A stretch of DNA of 64,000 nucleotides from PFJX01 sp964542455 (GCA_964542455.1 CAZIUC010000001.1:1-64000), one strand, 5' to 3'. Positions 1-7,681 are shown, numbered from the stretch's first letter. The notes: generated from the letters alone by a model not told the origin. Translations and numbers: made by a program.

Positions 1-39
1 TCGCACCCGCTGGAAAACAAACGCCTTTGCACGGCGCAC

Positions 40-55
40 TCCGACAGGCTGCTAG
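40..55. repeat. half copy of the CAGCCTGTCGGACTTTGG repeat
   Basis: CCGACAGGCTGCTAG at 41-55 matches one arm of the inverted repeat at 10151-10221 and the single arm at 12541-12563. The stop codon of the AI-2E gene (52-54, minus) lies inside it, so the repeat appears to supply the end of that reading frame. Confidence 0.55.
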
Positions 56-1236
56 TCCCCCAGCAACTCAGCCACCGGCTCAAGTTGTTCCACGTGCTGA
101 GCCACCACTTTCACCAGGACGGTGATCGGCATGCTCAGCAGCATGCCCCAGACGCCCCATAGCCAGGTCCAGAACAGCAGCGAGACGAACACCGCCGCCG
201 TGTTCATTCTGGCGATCCTGCCGGTCATCCAGGTGGTAACGAAGATCCCGACGACCGTGGCGATCGCCAGCGAAGCGCCGGAGACCAGCAGCACCGGCGG
301 CAGGGCATTGAACTGCAGGAAGGCCGCCATGCCGATACCGCTGGCGGTGACGGCCGGACCGAAGTACGGGATGACGTGGAGCAGTCCCGCCGCCACGGCC
401 CAGGCGCCGGCGTTCTCCAGGCCGATCCAGCGCAACGCGACCCAGGTAAGCAGCCCCACCAGCACGTTGGTCGCCAACAGCATGAACATGTAGCGCTGGA
501 TGGATTGGTTGATGTCATCGAGGATGTGCACGGTGATCTTCTTGTCCGACAGCGTGGGTCCCGTGAGTCGCACCAGCTTTCTCTTGTAGGTATCGCCGGA
601 CAGCAGGAGAAAGAAGGTCAGGAACAGCACCATGGCGGCCTGGCCGATCAGCCCCGCCGCGCCCATGGAACCCGCCCAAATGAAGTTTCCGAGTTTGAAG
701 CCGGGCGGGTCGATGGCGACCTGCGTCGGCCGTCGTTTGCTCTTCACGGTCATCTCCATTGCCTGGCTCGTCGCTTTCTCGATCTCAATCGCGGCGGTTT
801 GCACCTTCCGCATGGTGCTGGTCTGGCCCTCGCGCAGACTGGCGAGACCGGTCGACACCTTGCTGATCGCTTCAGGCAACTGCTCGAGTATCCCCTGCAC
901 CTGCCCACGCAAAGCGTAGCTCCCCACGACAAGCGCGCACACGACTCCCGCCATCACGATAGCGGCGCCCACCACGCGCGGGATGTGGAGGCGCTGGAGC
1001 CACGCGACCAGGGGGTTCAGGGTGTAGGCGAACAAAACCCCGAGCAGCAGGGAAATGACAAAGCTCTGCGCCCAGTCCAGGGCGAAGATCACCGCGATCG
1101 TGGCCAGGATGATCACGGCCAGACCGTGCCCGACCTTGGGTAAGCGAACGGTGGACAACGACGCGGTCGAAGCCGACACGTCGGGAGATCGATCGCTGTC
1201 CGGAACTTCCGGTTCAGGGGTTGTGATGGCTGCCAT
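52..1236 (-). CDS. AI-2E family transporter (PerM/YhhT-like permease)
   Basis: 394 aa inner-membrane protein of the AI-2E exporter family (PF01594). A soluble N-terminus of about 35 residues is followed by paired hydrophobic segments at about 38-75 and 85-110, a soluble stretch at about 115-180, and further membrane segments to the C-terminus. The family-typical IPYFGPAV segment lies near residue 290. Characterised relatives are linked to autoinducer-2 or ion/H+ export, but most members have no proven substrate. Its 5' end overlaps the 3' end of the YihY gene by 23 bp, so the two are probably co-transcribed with YihY first. A second, divergent copy of the family lies at 13775-14827. Confidence 0.9.
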   Translation of the reverse strand: MAAITTPEPEVPDSDRSPDVSASTASLSTVRLPKVGHGLAVIILATIAVIFALDWAQSFVISLLLGVLFAYTLNPLVAWLQRLHIPRVVGAAIVMAGVVCALVVGSYALRGQVQGILEQLPEAISKVSTGLASLREGQTSTMRKVQTAAIEIEKATSQAMEMTVKSKRRPTQVAIDPPGFKLGNFIWAGSMGAAGLIGQAAMVLFLTFFLLLSGDTYKRKLVRLTGPTLSDKKITVHILDDINQSIQRYMFMLLATNVLVGLLTWVALRWIGLENAGAWAVAAGLLHVIPYFGPAVTASGIGMAAFLQFNALPPVLLVSGASLAIATVVGIFVTTWMTGRIARMNTAAVFVSLLFWTWLWGVWGMLLSMPITVLVKVVAQHVEQLEPVAELLGD

Positions 1237-2161
1237 CAGGCCGGCCCTCGCTGGTTAAGACAGGCTGCTCGGCGCGCTGTGGCTCATGCCGCGGGCGGCC
1301 GAACTCGAGCGCGAACTGCCGCGTGAATTCGGCCCCGAGAAAGAAAATCAGTGACGAGTAGTACACCCACAGAAGCAACGCGATCAGCGATCCGGCGGCG
1401 CCAAAGCTCGATGCCACGCCGCTGTTGCCGAGATACAGGCCGATCACGTATTTCCCCAGGCTGAACAGCCCCGCCGTGAAAGCCGCGCCGATCCAGGTAT
1501 CGCGCCAGGACAGCGGCGCATCCGGCAAGGTCTTGTAGATGACCGCGAACAGGCAGGCGATGACGGCAAACGAAATGAGGGAGGAGATCGTCGCGAGCAC
1601 CACGGCGGGACTGCCCAGGACCGCGTCGGCATAGCTCCCAAGCATGGCCAGCCCGGCGCTGACGACAAGGGAGACCAGCAACAGGAAAGCCAGCGCCAGT
1701 ACCAGGCCCAGGGACAGGAGGCGCGTCCGCAAAAGCATATGAATAGCCGACCGAGGCGGTTTGTCGCTGCCCCACAGCTCATCCAGGCTGCTCTTCAACT
1801 CGGCAAAAACGCTGGTGGCCCCCAGCAGCAGCAGCACGCTCGCCGCCAGGGTCGCCACCAGGCCGGAGGTTGGATCGCGCGCGGCGGCCAGCAAGGCCTG
1901 GATCGCCCGCGCGCCATTCGGCCCGACCAGCCCTTGCATCTGGGCAACAATCTCGCCCTGAGCCGCCTTGGCACCGAAAAAATAGCCGGCGACCGCGATC
2001 GCCAACACCAGGATGGGCGTCATGGAGAACAAGGTATAGAAGGCCAGTGCCGCGCCCTTGCTGGCCCCCCGATGATCTATCCAGGATTTCAGCGACTCGA
2101 TCAGGACGACCTTCAGCCGTGTTACCCAGTCTGTTCCAGCACTGTGCCTCATGGGCGGCAT
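1214..2161 (-). CDS. YihY/BrkB family inner-membrane protein
   Basis: About 315 aa when started at ATG 2161 (MPPMRHS); ATG 2152 is the alternative. The open frame runs on to 2275, but that part enters a repeat element and lacks family similarity. The KGAALAFYTLFSMTPILVLA stretch is the hallmark N-terminal segment of the YihY/BrkB family (PF03631, formerly mis-called RNase BN), followed by about six membrane segments and a polar C-terminal tail. Cellular role is unsettled; members are called virulence factor BrkB or predicted transporters. It overlaps the AI-2E permease gene downstream, which suggests an operon. Confidence 0.88.
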   Translation of the reverse strand: MPPMRHSAGTDWVTRLKVVLIESLKSWIDHRGASKGAALAFYTLFSMTPILVLAIAVAGYFFGAKAAQGEIVAQMQGLVGPNGARAIQALLAAARDPTSGLVATLAASVLLLLGATSVFAELKSSLDELWGSDKPPRSAIHMLLRTRLLSLGLVLALAFLLLVSLVVSAGLAMLGSYADAVLGSPAVVLATISSLISFAVIACLFAVIYKTLPDAPLSWRDTWIGAAFTAGLFSLGKYVIGLYLGNSGVASSFGAAGSLIALLLWVYYSSLIFFLGAEFTRQFALEFGRPRHEPQRAEQPVLTSEGRPDGSHHNP

Positions 2162-2221
2162 GATGACCCCTGGCGCCTCTCGGCTTGCTCTAGGTAATCC
2201 AGTCGTAGCACGACTAATAAC

Positions 2222-2413
2222 GGCTCTTTTCTCGTTAGCTCGTGACGCGGACCAGTAAAGTTCCCCCCTTTGCAAAGGGGGGTTAGGGGGGATTTTCGGA
2301 CGATTGAACGGGCACCACCCTTGGAGAAATCTCCCTCAGTCCCCCTTTGAAAAAGGGGGAAGCCATATTCCCATCGGCTTTCGCGCATATCACCAGCTAA
2401 CGAGAAAAGAACC
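2222..2413. mobile_element. small inverted-repeat element, G/C-run family, full copy
   Basis: A roughly 190 bp element with inverted ends: CTTTTCTCGTTAGCT near 2226 and its complement at 2395-2409, with flanking bases also largely matching. Inside are two CCCCCTTT...AAAGGGGG hairpins (2261-2283 and 2341-2360) joined by a GGGGGGATTTTCGGACG motif. TAATAA occurs just outside each end (2215-2220 and 2415-2420), a possible imperfect target duplication. Related copies are at 3355-3435, 16485-16676 and 19036-19183. No protein is encoded, so it is a MITE-like non-autonomous repeat. Confidence 0.7.
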
Positions 2414-2472
2414 TTAATAAACATCCCCAGGGCCGGAGCTTATGTTCGGAAATGGCCCTGGGATAGCCTTCT

Positions 2473-2787
2473 TTATTTCAGGCGCATATCGTTGGTGACG
2501 CCTTGCACGCCGCTGACGCCACGCGCCAGTTCGACCGCCCGGTTTGCCGACGCCATCGAACTGACAAAGCCGCTAAGTTGCACCACGCCCTTGAAAGTCT
2601 TGACGTTGACCTCGGTGGCCTTCGTGATGGGGTCATCAAAGATGGCCGCCTTCACCTTGGTGGTGATGACACTGTCGTCGATGTATTCGCCGGTCCCCTG
2701 TTGCTGTGGTGTGGAGGAACAACCCACAACGGACACCAGGGTGGCGGCCAGAAAAACCGCGGAAAGATATTTGCTGATTTGTTTCAT
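2473..2787 (-). CDS. BON-domain lipoprotein (OsmY-like), copy 1
   Basis: 104 aa from ATG 2787. A lipoprotein signal peptide with lipobox SVVGC places it in the envelope. The rest is a single BON domain (about 35-104: DDSVITTKVKAAIFDD ... VNVKTFKGVVQLSGFV), a family thought to bind membranes or phospholipid and often osmotically induced, as in OsmY. The first 23 residues are identical to the neighbouring gene at 2913-3227, so this is a tandem duplication whose mature parts have since diverged. Longer starts upstream lack signal-peptide character and are not favoured. Confidence 0.9.
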   Translation of the reverse strand: MKQISKYLSAVFLAATLVSVVGCSSTPQQQGTGEYIDDSVITTKVKAAIFDDPITKATEVNVKTFKGVVQLSGFVSSMASANRAVELARGVSGVQGVTNDMRLK

Positions 2788-2912
2788 TTTGATACTCCAG
2801 AGGTAAGTGATGCGGGACGGCTTGGCCGTGCTGGGCATGGCTGATGTTGGGCAAGAGCGACTTCGCGGCCACCTCCGGCGCGATACGGCCAGGGGGGCGC
2901 GCGATCACCCGC

Positions 2913-3227
2913 TTATTTCAGCCGCATGTCATTCGTCACGTCATGTACGCCGCTGACGCCGCGCGCCACCGCGACCGCTTTGTATGCCGTCTCCACTGAA
3001 TTCACGAAGCCACTCAGTTGCACCACGCCCTTGAATGTCTCGACCTTGATATCGGCGACCTTCAGGGTGGGTTCATCGAGGATGGCCGCTTTCACCTTGG
3101 CGGTAATGACGCTGTCGTCGAAATACTGGCCGGTACCTTCCGTCCGCGACGTGGACGCACAACCCACGACGGACACCAAAGTGGCGGCCAGGAAAACCGC
3201 GGAAAGATATTTGCTGATTTGTTTCAT
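2913..3227 (-). CDS. BON-domain lipoprotein (OsmY-like), copy 2
   Basis: 104 aa from ATG 3227, with the same signal sequence and lipobox (SVVGC) as the gene downstream at 2473-2787 and one BON domain (about 35-104). Predicted to be lipid-anchored in the envelope and to act in envelope or osmotic stress, by family analogy only. The two copies are in the same orientation, 125 bp apart, and may share a transcript. The mature domains differ at many positions (for example DEPTLKVADIKVETFKG here against DDPITKATEVNVKTFKG), so the duplication is not recent in the mature region although the signal peptide stayed identical. Confidence 0.9.
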   Translation of the reverse strand: MKQISKYLSAVFLAATLVSVVGCASTSRTEGTGQYFDDSVITAKVKAAILDEPTLKVADIKVETFKGVVQLSGFVNSVETAYKAVAVARGVSGVHDVTNDMRLK

Positions 3228-3354
3228 GGTTGATTCTCCAGTTGGTTGTAATAAAGGGGCTTCCGTTTCCCGTTCTACCCATTCGGTTTGAAGCCTGAGT
3301 AACAGGATAGTCACCGTCACCGAAGTAGTCGGTTCGCTGCCGCACATAGAGAAA

Positions 3355-3435
3355 AAAATTGGAGGGAAATGCGGCTTCCCGCTTTATCAAAGGGGGAACC
3401 ACTGTTCCAACCGCATCACCAGTAAACACGAACAG
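3355..3435. repeat. degenerate G/C-run element fragment
   Basis: The sequence TTATCAAAGGGGGAACCAC followed by CGCATCACCAG and a TAACACGAA-like end resembles the right half of the 2222-2413 element. The left end is not recognisable. It fills most of the 366-bp gap 3228-3593, which otherwise holds only the terminator at 3551-3574. Confidence 0.45.
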
Positions 3436-3550
3436 AGCGAAGTAATCGGCTCGCGGCCATAAATCGCACCGCGGGCATTCCGTCCACTTCATCCGCCTGG
3501 CCGGCCAGTTCTGCCTCCTGTCAGGGCGTTATTTTGTCCCCACAAATAAA

Positions 3551-3574
3551 CAGACCCCGCCACGGCGGGGTCTG
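3551..3574 (-). terminator. intrinsic terminator of the PEP-CTERM gene
   Basis: Perfect 11-bp stem CAGACCCCGCC / GGCGGGGTCTG with a 2-base loop. Read on the minus strand it is followed by TTTATTTGTG. It lies 20 bp beyond the stop codon of the gene at 3594-4496. Confidence 0.85.
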
Positions 3575-3593
3575 TCGTGGAGAACTGTTGTAG

Positions 3594-4496
3594 TCAGCCT
3601 TGACGGCGACGAGTAAATCCCAGCCCCGCGAATCCGAGTCCCAGCAGCGCCAGCGTGGCGGGTTCCGGGACGACTTGGCCACCTGATCCGCCGGTGCCCC
3701 CCGGCCCAATATCGGCACCTTGGTCATAGCCGCCGCTGTCACCACAGCCGGTGATGGAGACGGCGTCCTTAATCAACGTCACTTGTGTCTCGGCCGACAA
3801 GAGTCGGCCACAACTCACTGTTAGATCGCCGTCACTGCTGATGAGATCATGGGCGAGGACGTTTCCTACAAACTCCGGTCCGTTTAGGGTCGCGGCGCTG
3901 GCGACCGTCCAATAGATTCCGACATTTGCACCGTCACCTACGTTTTGCACAAGAACCCTGGAGTTGCTCCCTGTGATGAGTGAACTCGCAAACCGAAAAG
4001 CCCACACAGCAGAATTGTCGCCTCCCCCATCGAGTATCAGGTCTCCCACCAAATTCGTTATCGCGTAGGCAACGTCATAAGTGCCCGGAGCGATCACGCC
4101 GCCTTGGGCAATCTGGTACGCGTCCAGATCTCCATTGCCGATTGTGTCGGTTAACGCAAAGGCATTCACCGCGAGGATCGCGGCGTCGAGCTCAATCTGA
4201 GCGTCCTGCGCGATCGGGGTGTTTGCTTGCAACGATCCAGATGTGAAAACGTACCCTCCGCCAACAGCGCCAATGGGAGCGGAACCCAGATTTCCGCCTA
4301 TGGTGCTTGTGGCGACATTGGTTACCCCGGCGGCGCCCAGTACCGCGAAAGTCGCCAAATTCGAACCCAGAATTGGCGTGGCCCATGCCGATGAGGTGCT
4401 GTAAAACACACCCATCACCGCCAATGCCGGAAGCGACAACAATTTATGTGAGTTGGCATTGCGCGCACCTCTTGCATGCCCGGATACGTTATTCAT
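3594..4496 (-). CDS. DUF3494 (ice-binding-like) protein with PEP-CTERM anchor
   Basis: 300 aa from ATG 4496, which is preceded by a good GGGAGGT ribosome site; the longer frame to 4610 runs into an IS relic. A signal peptide (about 18-40) is followed by a DUF3494 domain (PF11999, about 45-245: LATFAVLGAAGVTN, GNLGSAPIGA, GVIAPGTYDV, VGIYWTVASAATL). Relatives in this fold include ice-binding and adhesin-type proteins. The C-terminus has a Gly-rich linker, the motif VPEPATLALLG, a hydrophobic helix and RRRQG, which is the PEP-CTERM sorting signal handled by exosortase. The product is therefore predicted to be exported, sorted and surface-exposed or released. Ice binding is not demonstrated here. 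No exosortase gene is in the window. Confidence 0.88.
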   Translation of the reverse strand: MNNVSGHARGARNANSHKLLSLPALAVMGVFYSTSSAWATPILGSNLATFAVLGAAGVTNVATSTIGGNLGSAPIGAVGGGYVFTSGSLQANTPIAQDAQIELDAAILAVNAFALTDTIGNGDLDAYQIAQGGVIAPGTYDVAYAITNLVGDLILDGGGDNSAVWAFRFASSLITGSNSRVLVQNVGDGANVGIYWTVASAATLNGPEFVGNVLAHDLISSDGDLTVSCGRLLSAETQVTLIKDAVSITGCGDSGGYDQGADIGPGGTGGSGGQVVPEPATLALLGLGFAGLGFTRRRQG

Positions 4497-4533
4497 GCGG
4501 ACCTCCCTCGGAAAAACAAATGATATGAAACGA

Positions 4534-4715
4534 TCAGGCTTGCGCCTGGATTTCCTTCTTCCATAACCCAACCCGCACCAGGTGAACCTCATACGCTTGG
4601 CCAATCTCATTGATCGTTTTCTCCCCGCATAAGGCGTCCAGACCGACCTTCACCTTGAATTCGGGAGCATGCACCTTCCGCTTCCACGCTTCGCTCAACG
4701 CGTTACGTTCCTTAG
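4534..4715 (-). pseudogene. IS3-family transposase OrfA relic
   Basis: On the minus strand a frame from about 4715 to the stop at 4534 reads KRKVHAPEFKVKVGLDAL, CGEKTINEIGQAYEVH and LVRVGLWKKEIQAQA. This is the helix-turn-helix N-terminal region of IS3/IS911-type OrfA (typical form: YTPEFKAKVALEAL, TINEIA, HPVQVSQWKKEL). Only about 55 residues survive, with no OrfB and no clear inverted ends, so it is a dead fragment. It sits directly upstream of the DUF3494 gene. Confidence 0.75.
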
Positions 4716-4766
4716 GCCGTCGCGCAGCTTACTCTGCTGTACTAAAAACGGCGGCGTCTCGATGGC

Positions 4767-4895
4767 TTATGAATGGCCAACCGCTGTTTCCAGTTTCAAC
4801 TGAGACAAAAATCCTGGGGCTTTACGCCGTATCCATTCCAGCACGATGGCTGCGTGCTCTATTTCTTCGTCCCGCTGGTATTCGAGGCTGTCCTG
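4767..4895 (-). pseudogene. relic of an encapsulated-ferritin-like (EncFtn) gene
   Basis: The minus strand encodes DSLEYQRDEEIEHAAIVLEW followed by IRRKAPGF and ends at a stop at 4767; an in-frame stop lies just upstream of this stretch, at about 4896-4898. DEExEHAxxxLEWIRR is the diagnostic metal-binding C-terminal segment of the encapsulin-associated ferritin-like family (EncFtn). Only about 40 residues remain and the N-terminal half is not visible, so it is a remnant. No encapsulin shell gene is in the window. Family identification is by motif recall and needs a profile search. Confidence 0.6.
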
Positions 4896-4957
4896 TCAGC
4901 TTCCTCGTTCCATCGTCAAGCCCGGAACGGGTGAATCAGCGCCTCGCCGGGCGCGGC

Positions 4958-4977
4958 AAAACGGCCCCGAAGGGCCG
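4958..4977 (-). terminator. intrinsic terminator of the crystallin/glycine-zipper gene
   Basis: The stem CGGCCC / GGGCCG with a CGAA (TTCG on minus) tetraloop at 4962-4977, followed on the minus strand by TTTTGCC, lies 23 bp after the stop of the gene at 5000-5941. Confidence 0.8.
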
Positions 4978-4999
4978 CCGTATCGCTTACGTGTAGGTG

Positions 5000-5941
5000 T
5001 TACACCCGAGGCTCGCCCCGCTCGTTGACGGTCACGGTTGATCCCGGCCGGTCGGTGGTCTGGATGCGATGCTCCTGGCCCCGGAAGTTGTAGGTGACAT
5101 CCCAGTATTCGGGTCGGGCATGGCGCGCGGTGTTTGCGCAATGCTGGACGTCCTGGGTGGACACCCGCTGTTCATTGCGGTTGCGATTGATATTGGCGCC
5201 CACCACGGCTCCCGCCACGGCGCCACCCGCCGTGGCGAGATCCTTGCCGTTGCCATCGCCGATCTGATGGCCAAGGATGCCGCCGATCAAGGCGCCGACA
5301 ATCGCACCTGGCGCGTTGGATTTACGTTCTTCCACAACCTTTTCGCGCTCGACCCAGCAGCGCTGCTCGGGCGGCCCGACCACCGCGCGTACCGAAGTGA
5401 CGTTCGCCTCGTAGATCCGCTCGTTGTAGCGCCGCTGGTAGTCGTAGGACGCGACAGGCGCGGGCAGGTAGGGATTGACATAGCCGCGCTCGTCGTGGCG
5501 CCAATGGTGGTCATCGGCGGGCGTGGGCAGATAGGGATTGCGATTGCCGCGCTCGTCGTGGGGGCGATGGCGATCTTCGTCCGCGACAGGAGGAGCCATA
5601 TAGCGGTGGTCATCGCCTAGCGCGTTACCGCCCATGACCCGGACCGATGAAATACGGTCGTTCAAACCCATCGCGGCCAGTGACGGATACCGGCCCGGAC
5701 GCAGGATGGCGCAGCGGCCGGCGAACTGGGCATCTTCGCAAACCTGCCACCAGTCGCGATCGACCACGACCGAGGAAGCGCGGTCATTGAAGCCGAAGTG
5801 CTTGAAGTTGGCGATTGGTTGCTCGGTGTTGAAGGACTTGCCTCTGAAGTCTTCACGTTCATAGAAGGTGACGTCCGCGACCGCCTGTGTGGCGAATATC
5901 ACACCGGCCACCGCCAGTGCGTTTCTCAAAATTGCATTCAT
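5000..5941 (-). CDS. beta/gamma-crystallin-like plus glycine-zipper (17 kDa antigen-like) envelope protein
   Basis: 313 aa. It has an N-terminal signal peptide (1-22, cleavage near QAVADV), then a beta/gamma-crystallin-like region (about 23-105: VTFYEREDFRGKSF ... GRCAILRPGRYPSL ... ISSVRVMGG), a low-complexity linker with two copies of NPYLP (about 110-170), and a glycine-zipper 2TM segment (about 210-255: GAIVGALIGGILGHQIG ... GGAVAGAVVGANI) as in Rickettsia 17-kDa surface antigen proteins. The C-terminal 55 residues contain a conserved YWDVTYNFRG stretch. Predicted to be exported and membrane-associated. ATG 5941 is preceded by AGGAGAA. Function unknown; stress-related envelope role is inference. 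Confidence 0.82.
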   Translation of the reverse strand: MNAILRNALAVAGVIFATQAVADVTFYEREDFRGKSFNTEQPIANFKHFGFNDRASSVVVDRDWWQVCEDAQFAGRCAILRPGRYPSLAAMGLNDRISSVRVMGGNALGDDHRYMAPPVADEDRHRPHDERGNRNPYLPTPADDHHWRHDERGYVNPYLPAPVASYDYQRRYNERIYEANVTSVRAVVGPPEQRCWVEREKVVEERKSNAPGAIVGALIGGILGHQIGDGNGKDLATAGGAVAGAVVGANINRNRNEQRVSTQDVQHCANTARHARPEYWDVTYNFRGQEHRIQTTDRPGSTVTVNERGEPRV

Positions 5942-6175
5942 GAATTTCTCCTGTTGGAAGGGACAACTACCGAAGCCAAGGTGGGCGGGAATCCGATCCC
6001 GCCGTTCGAAGCAGTCAGGCAGTCATGTTGGAGCGTCATCCAGTCGCGGTCTGTGCGGACCCGAACATAGTGAGCACTTGCGCCATCCCAGGTGCCACGA
6101 ATGTAACGAACGGGGGCGATCGCCTGGTTCCGGACTGGTCATGAATGTGTGTTTTTCAGGAAAGGGCTACAGAGA

Positions 6176-6262
6176 CAGGCCCACATGTAGCGCTGGCGTC
6201 CCGCCGGCTTCGTGGGCCTGATCAGAAGGACGAAGCCGGCGAGACGCCAGCGCTACTTGTCC
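6176..6262. repeat. core hairpin repeat (TAGCGC...GCGCTA family), stand-alone copy
   Basis: Near-perfect long inverted repeat: TGTAGCGCTGGCGTCCCGCC ... with its complement ending at CGCTAC (about 6186-6256). It is the same core found inside the elements at 7537, 30504, 35206 and 38760, and closest to the 38760 copy (GCCGGCTTCGTGGGCCT). The outer GTCCATTAGCC ends and a target duplication are not recognisable. It is the only structured feature in the 351-bp gap 5942-6292. Confidence 0.75.
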
Positions 6263-6292
6263 GTGGAATGGACCTTCAGAGAACGCTAGCCG

Positions 6293-6496
6293 TCAGTCCT
6301 TGTTGCGCGCTTCAAAATCCTTGATCTGCCGCTCAGCTTCGTCCTTGGTGATGCCGTAGCTCTCCTGGATCTTGCCCACCAGTTCGTCACGCTTGCCGGC
6401 AATCACATCGAGGTGATCGTCGGTCAGCTTGCCCCACTGTGTTTGCACTTTGCCCCTGAACTGCTTCCAGTTGCCTTTAGCGATATCCCAGTTCAT
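6293..6496 (-). CDS. CsbD family stress protein
   Basis: 67 aa from ATG 6496 (MNWDIAKGNWKQFRGK), preceded by AAGGAG at a spacing of 7; the upstream TTG is less likely. The motifs NWxxxKGNWKQFRGKVQTQW and DEAERQIKDFE match CsbD (PF05532), small charged helical proteins induced in general stress in many bacteria; molecular function is unknown. It is monocistronic in appearance, between repeat-rich spacers. Confidence 0.93.
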   Translation of the reverse strand: MNWDIAKGNWKQFRGKVQTQWGKLTDDHLDVIAGKRDELVGKIQESYGITKDEAERQIKDFEARNKD

Positions 6497-7004
6497 TTCC
6501 AACTCCTTTTATTCGTAACCCGCCTGGCGGAATTGCCAATCGAGCACCCTTCCTCCGTGCCGACTTGTCGCCATCCGCGCGCCTCGCGCCGTGGCGGGCC
6601 GTGGCGGGAAGCGCGGGATGAGCGTCTGGTCTGATTACGGGGAAATTCCGGATGCGGGTTTGAGGCTAGTCGCATGATCCGACGGCTTCGGTACGCTGCC
6701 GTACAGAGCAAGGAAATCAGTGGATCGTCAGGTAGCGATAAACCCGCAGTCCGACCTACAACTTCCGCTTAGCCTTGAGTTATCAAGACCGGGGCCGGGC
6801 GATTCCAAGCATGGCGAGCGCATCGGCCATCACCGGGGCTGTGCGCCGCGAAAGTTTTCACCTGTGTTCGCCAGCGCACTGAACACCGTCCGGGATTCAC
6901 CTAATTTACTCATATGCCGAGGGCGATATTTCAGCCGAGCCGGCTCGTTTCGCGAATGTTGCAGTGCAATTCGCGCCCAATTTTTTATTTTCAAAGGATT
7001 CCCC
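6497..7004. other. 508-bp spacer without a supported gene
   Basis: No frame in this stretch has a recognisable product. It holds the upstream region of csbD-like 6293-6496 (minus) and of the collagen-like lipoprotein (plus), so divergent promoters are expected. AAAGGATT before 7005 is the likely ribosome site of the latter. An ORF reading through from 6720 is an upstream extension of that gene and has no signal-peptide logic. Confidence 0.6.
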
Positions 7005-7307
7005 ATGAACCGTTCAATACTTTTTGTGACGCTGTCAGCCGCGCTGGTTACTGTGCTGAGCCTGCCCGCTTGTGACCGACCCACCGTGGTCACGGTGCCC
7101 GCCACGACCATCGCGGTCCCCGGCCCCGCGGGCCCACAGGGCGAAACGGGTAGCCAGGGCATGATGGGTAACCAAGGTGAGCAGGGTATGCAAGGCAATC
7201 GGGGCACGCAGGGTTACCAGGGCAACATGGGCAGCCAGGGCGAAGCCGGCAAGAACGGCGGTGCCACCACGGTCATCGTGGCACCGCCCGCCGCACCGGC
7301 AAACTGA
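7005..7307 (+). CDS. collagen-like (Gly-X-Y) repeat lipoprotein
   Basis: 100 aa from ATG 7005. A signal peptide ends in lipobox LSLPAC (Cys 23), so it is a predicted lipoprotein. Residues about 39-84 are an uninterrupted run of about 15 Gly-X-Y triplets rich in Gln/Asn (GPAGPQGETGSQGMMGNQGE and onward), typical of bacterial collagen-like stalks that form triple helices without hydroxyproline. It ends in a short Ala/Pro/Val tail. Probably trimeric and envelope-exposed. A DUF3309 gene follows 21 bp downstream, perhaps on the same transcript. Confidence 0.85.
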   Translation: MNRSILFVTLSAALVTVLSLPACDRPTVVTVPATTIAVPGPAGPQGETGSQGMMGNQGEQGMQGNRGTQGYQGNMGSQGEAGKNGGATTVIVAPPAAPAN

Positions 7308-7328
7308 AACCACCCCGAGGAGAACACC

Positions 7329-7484
7329 ATGTTGGGAACCATACTGTTGATCGTTCTGATCCTGCTGCTGATCGGCGCCATTCCGAGTTGGCCGCACAGC
7401 AGGAACTGGGGTTACGGGCCCAGTGGCGGATTGGGTTTGGTGGTAATCATCGTCATCGTCCTGCTGTTGATGGGACGGCTGTGA
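7329..7484 (+). CDS. DUF3309 family small membrane protein
   Basis: 51 aa: a hydrophobic N-terminal helix (MLGTILLIVLILLLIGAIPS), the middle motif WPHSRNWGYGPSGGLGL and a second helix ending MGRL. This two-helix pattern with the central WPxSxxWGYGPSGG motif is DUF3309 (PF11752), small inner-membrane proteins often found among stress genes. A GGAG ribosome site sits 9 bp upstream. Function unknown. Confidence 0.85.
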   Translation: MLGTILLIVLILLLIGAIPSWPHSRNWGYGPSGGLGLVVIIVIVLLLMGRL

Positions 7485-7531
7485 CGGGAACCGTCACCGC
7501 TATCAGGCTGCCACGACCATGCGAGTGCGTG

Positions 7532-7672
7532 TTGAACCGAGATTTCCCATTAGCCAAAGCAGACCTGTAGCGCGGGCGTCCCGCCTGCTTTGTAGGTCTG
7601 ATCGGAAGGATGAAGCAGGCGGGACGCCCGCGCTACTTGTGGGCCTCCGGCTAATGGACAATTTGGGTTGAA
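7532..7672. mobile_element. nested inverted-repeat element with 5-bp duplication TTGAA
   Basis: The element spans 7537-7667 (131 bp). The outer ends are CCGAGATTTCCCATTAGCC and GGCTAATGGACAATTTGGG, with the long core hairpin TGTAGCGCGGGCGTCCCGCC / GGCGGGACGCCCGCGCTACT between. TTGAA occurs on both sides (7532-7536 and 7668-7672). The right duplication supplies the AA of the AAGGAG ribosome site of the cardiolipin-synthase-like gene, whose ATG is 14 bp beyond the element. Confidence 0.85.
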
Positions 7673-7681
7673 GGAGTGCTG

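Noticed and set aside
1251..1272. GACAGGCTGCT within the YihY gene end, resembling the AGCAGCCTGTC repeat
   Set aside because: Only 11 bases match and the rest of the arm is absent; chance similarity is likely.
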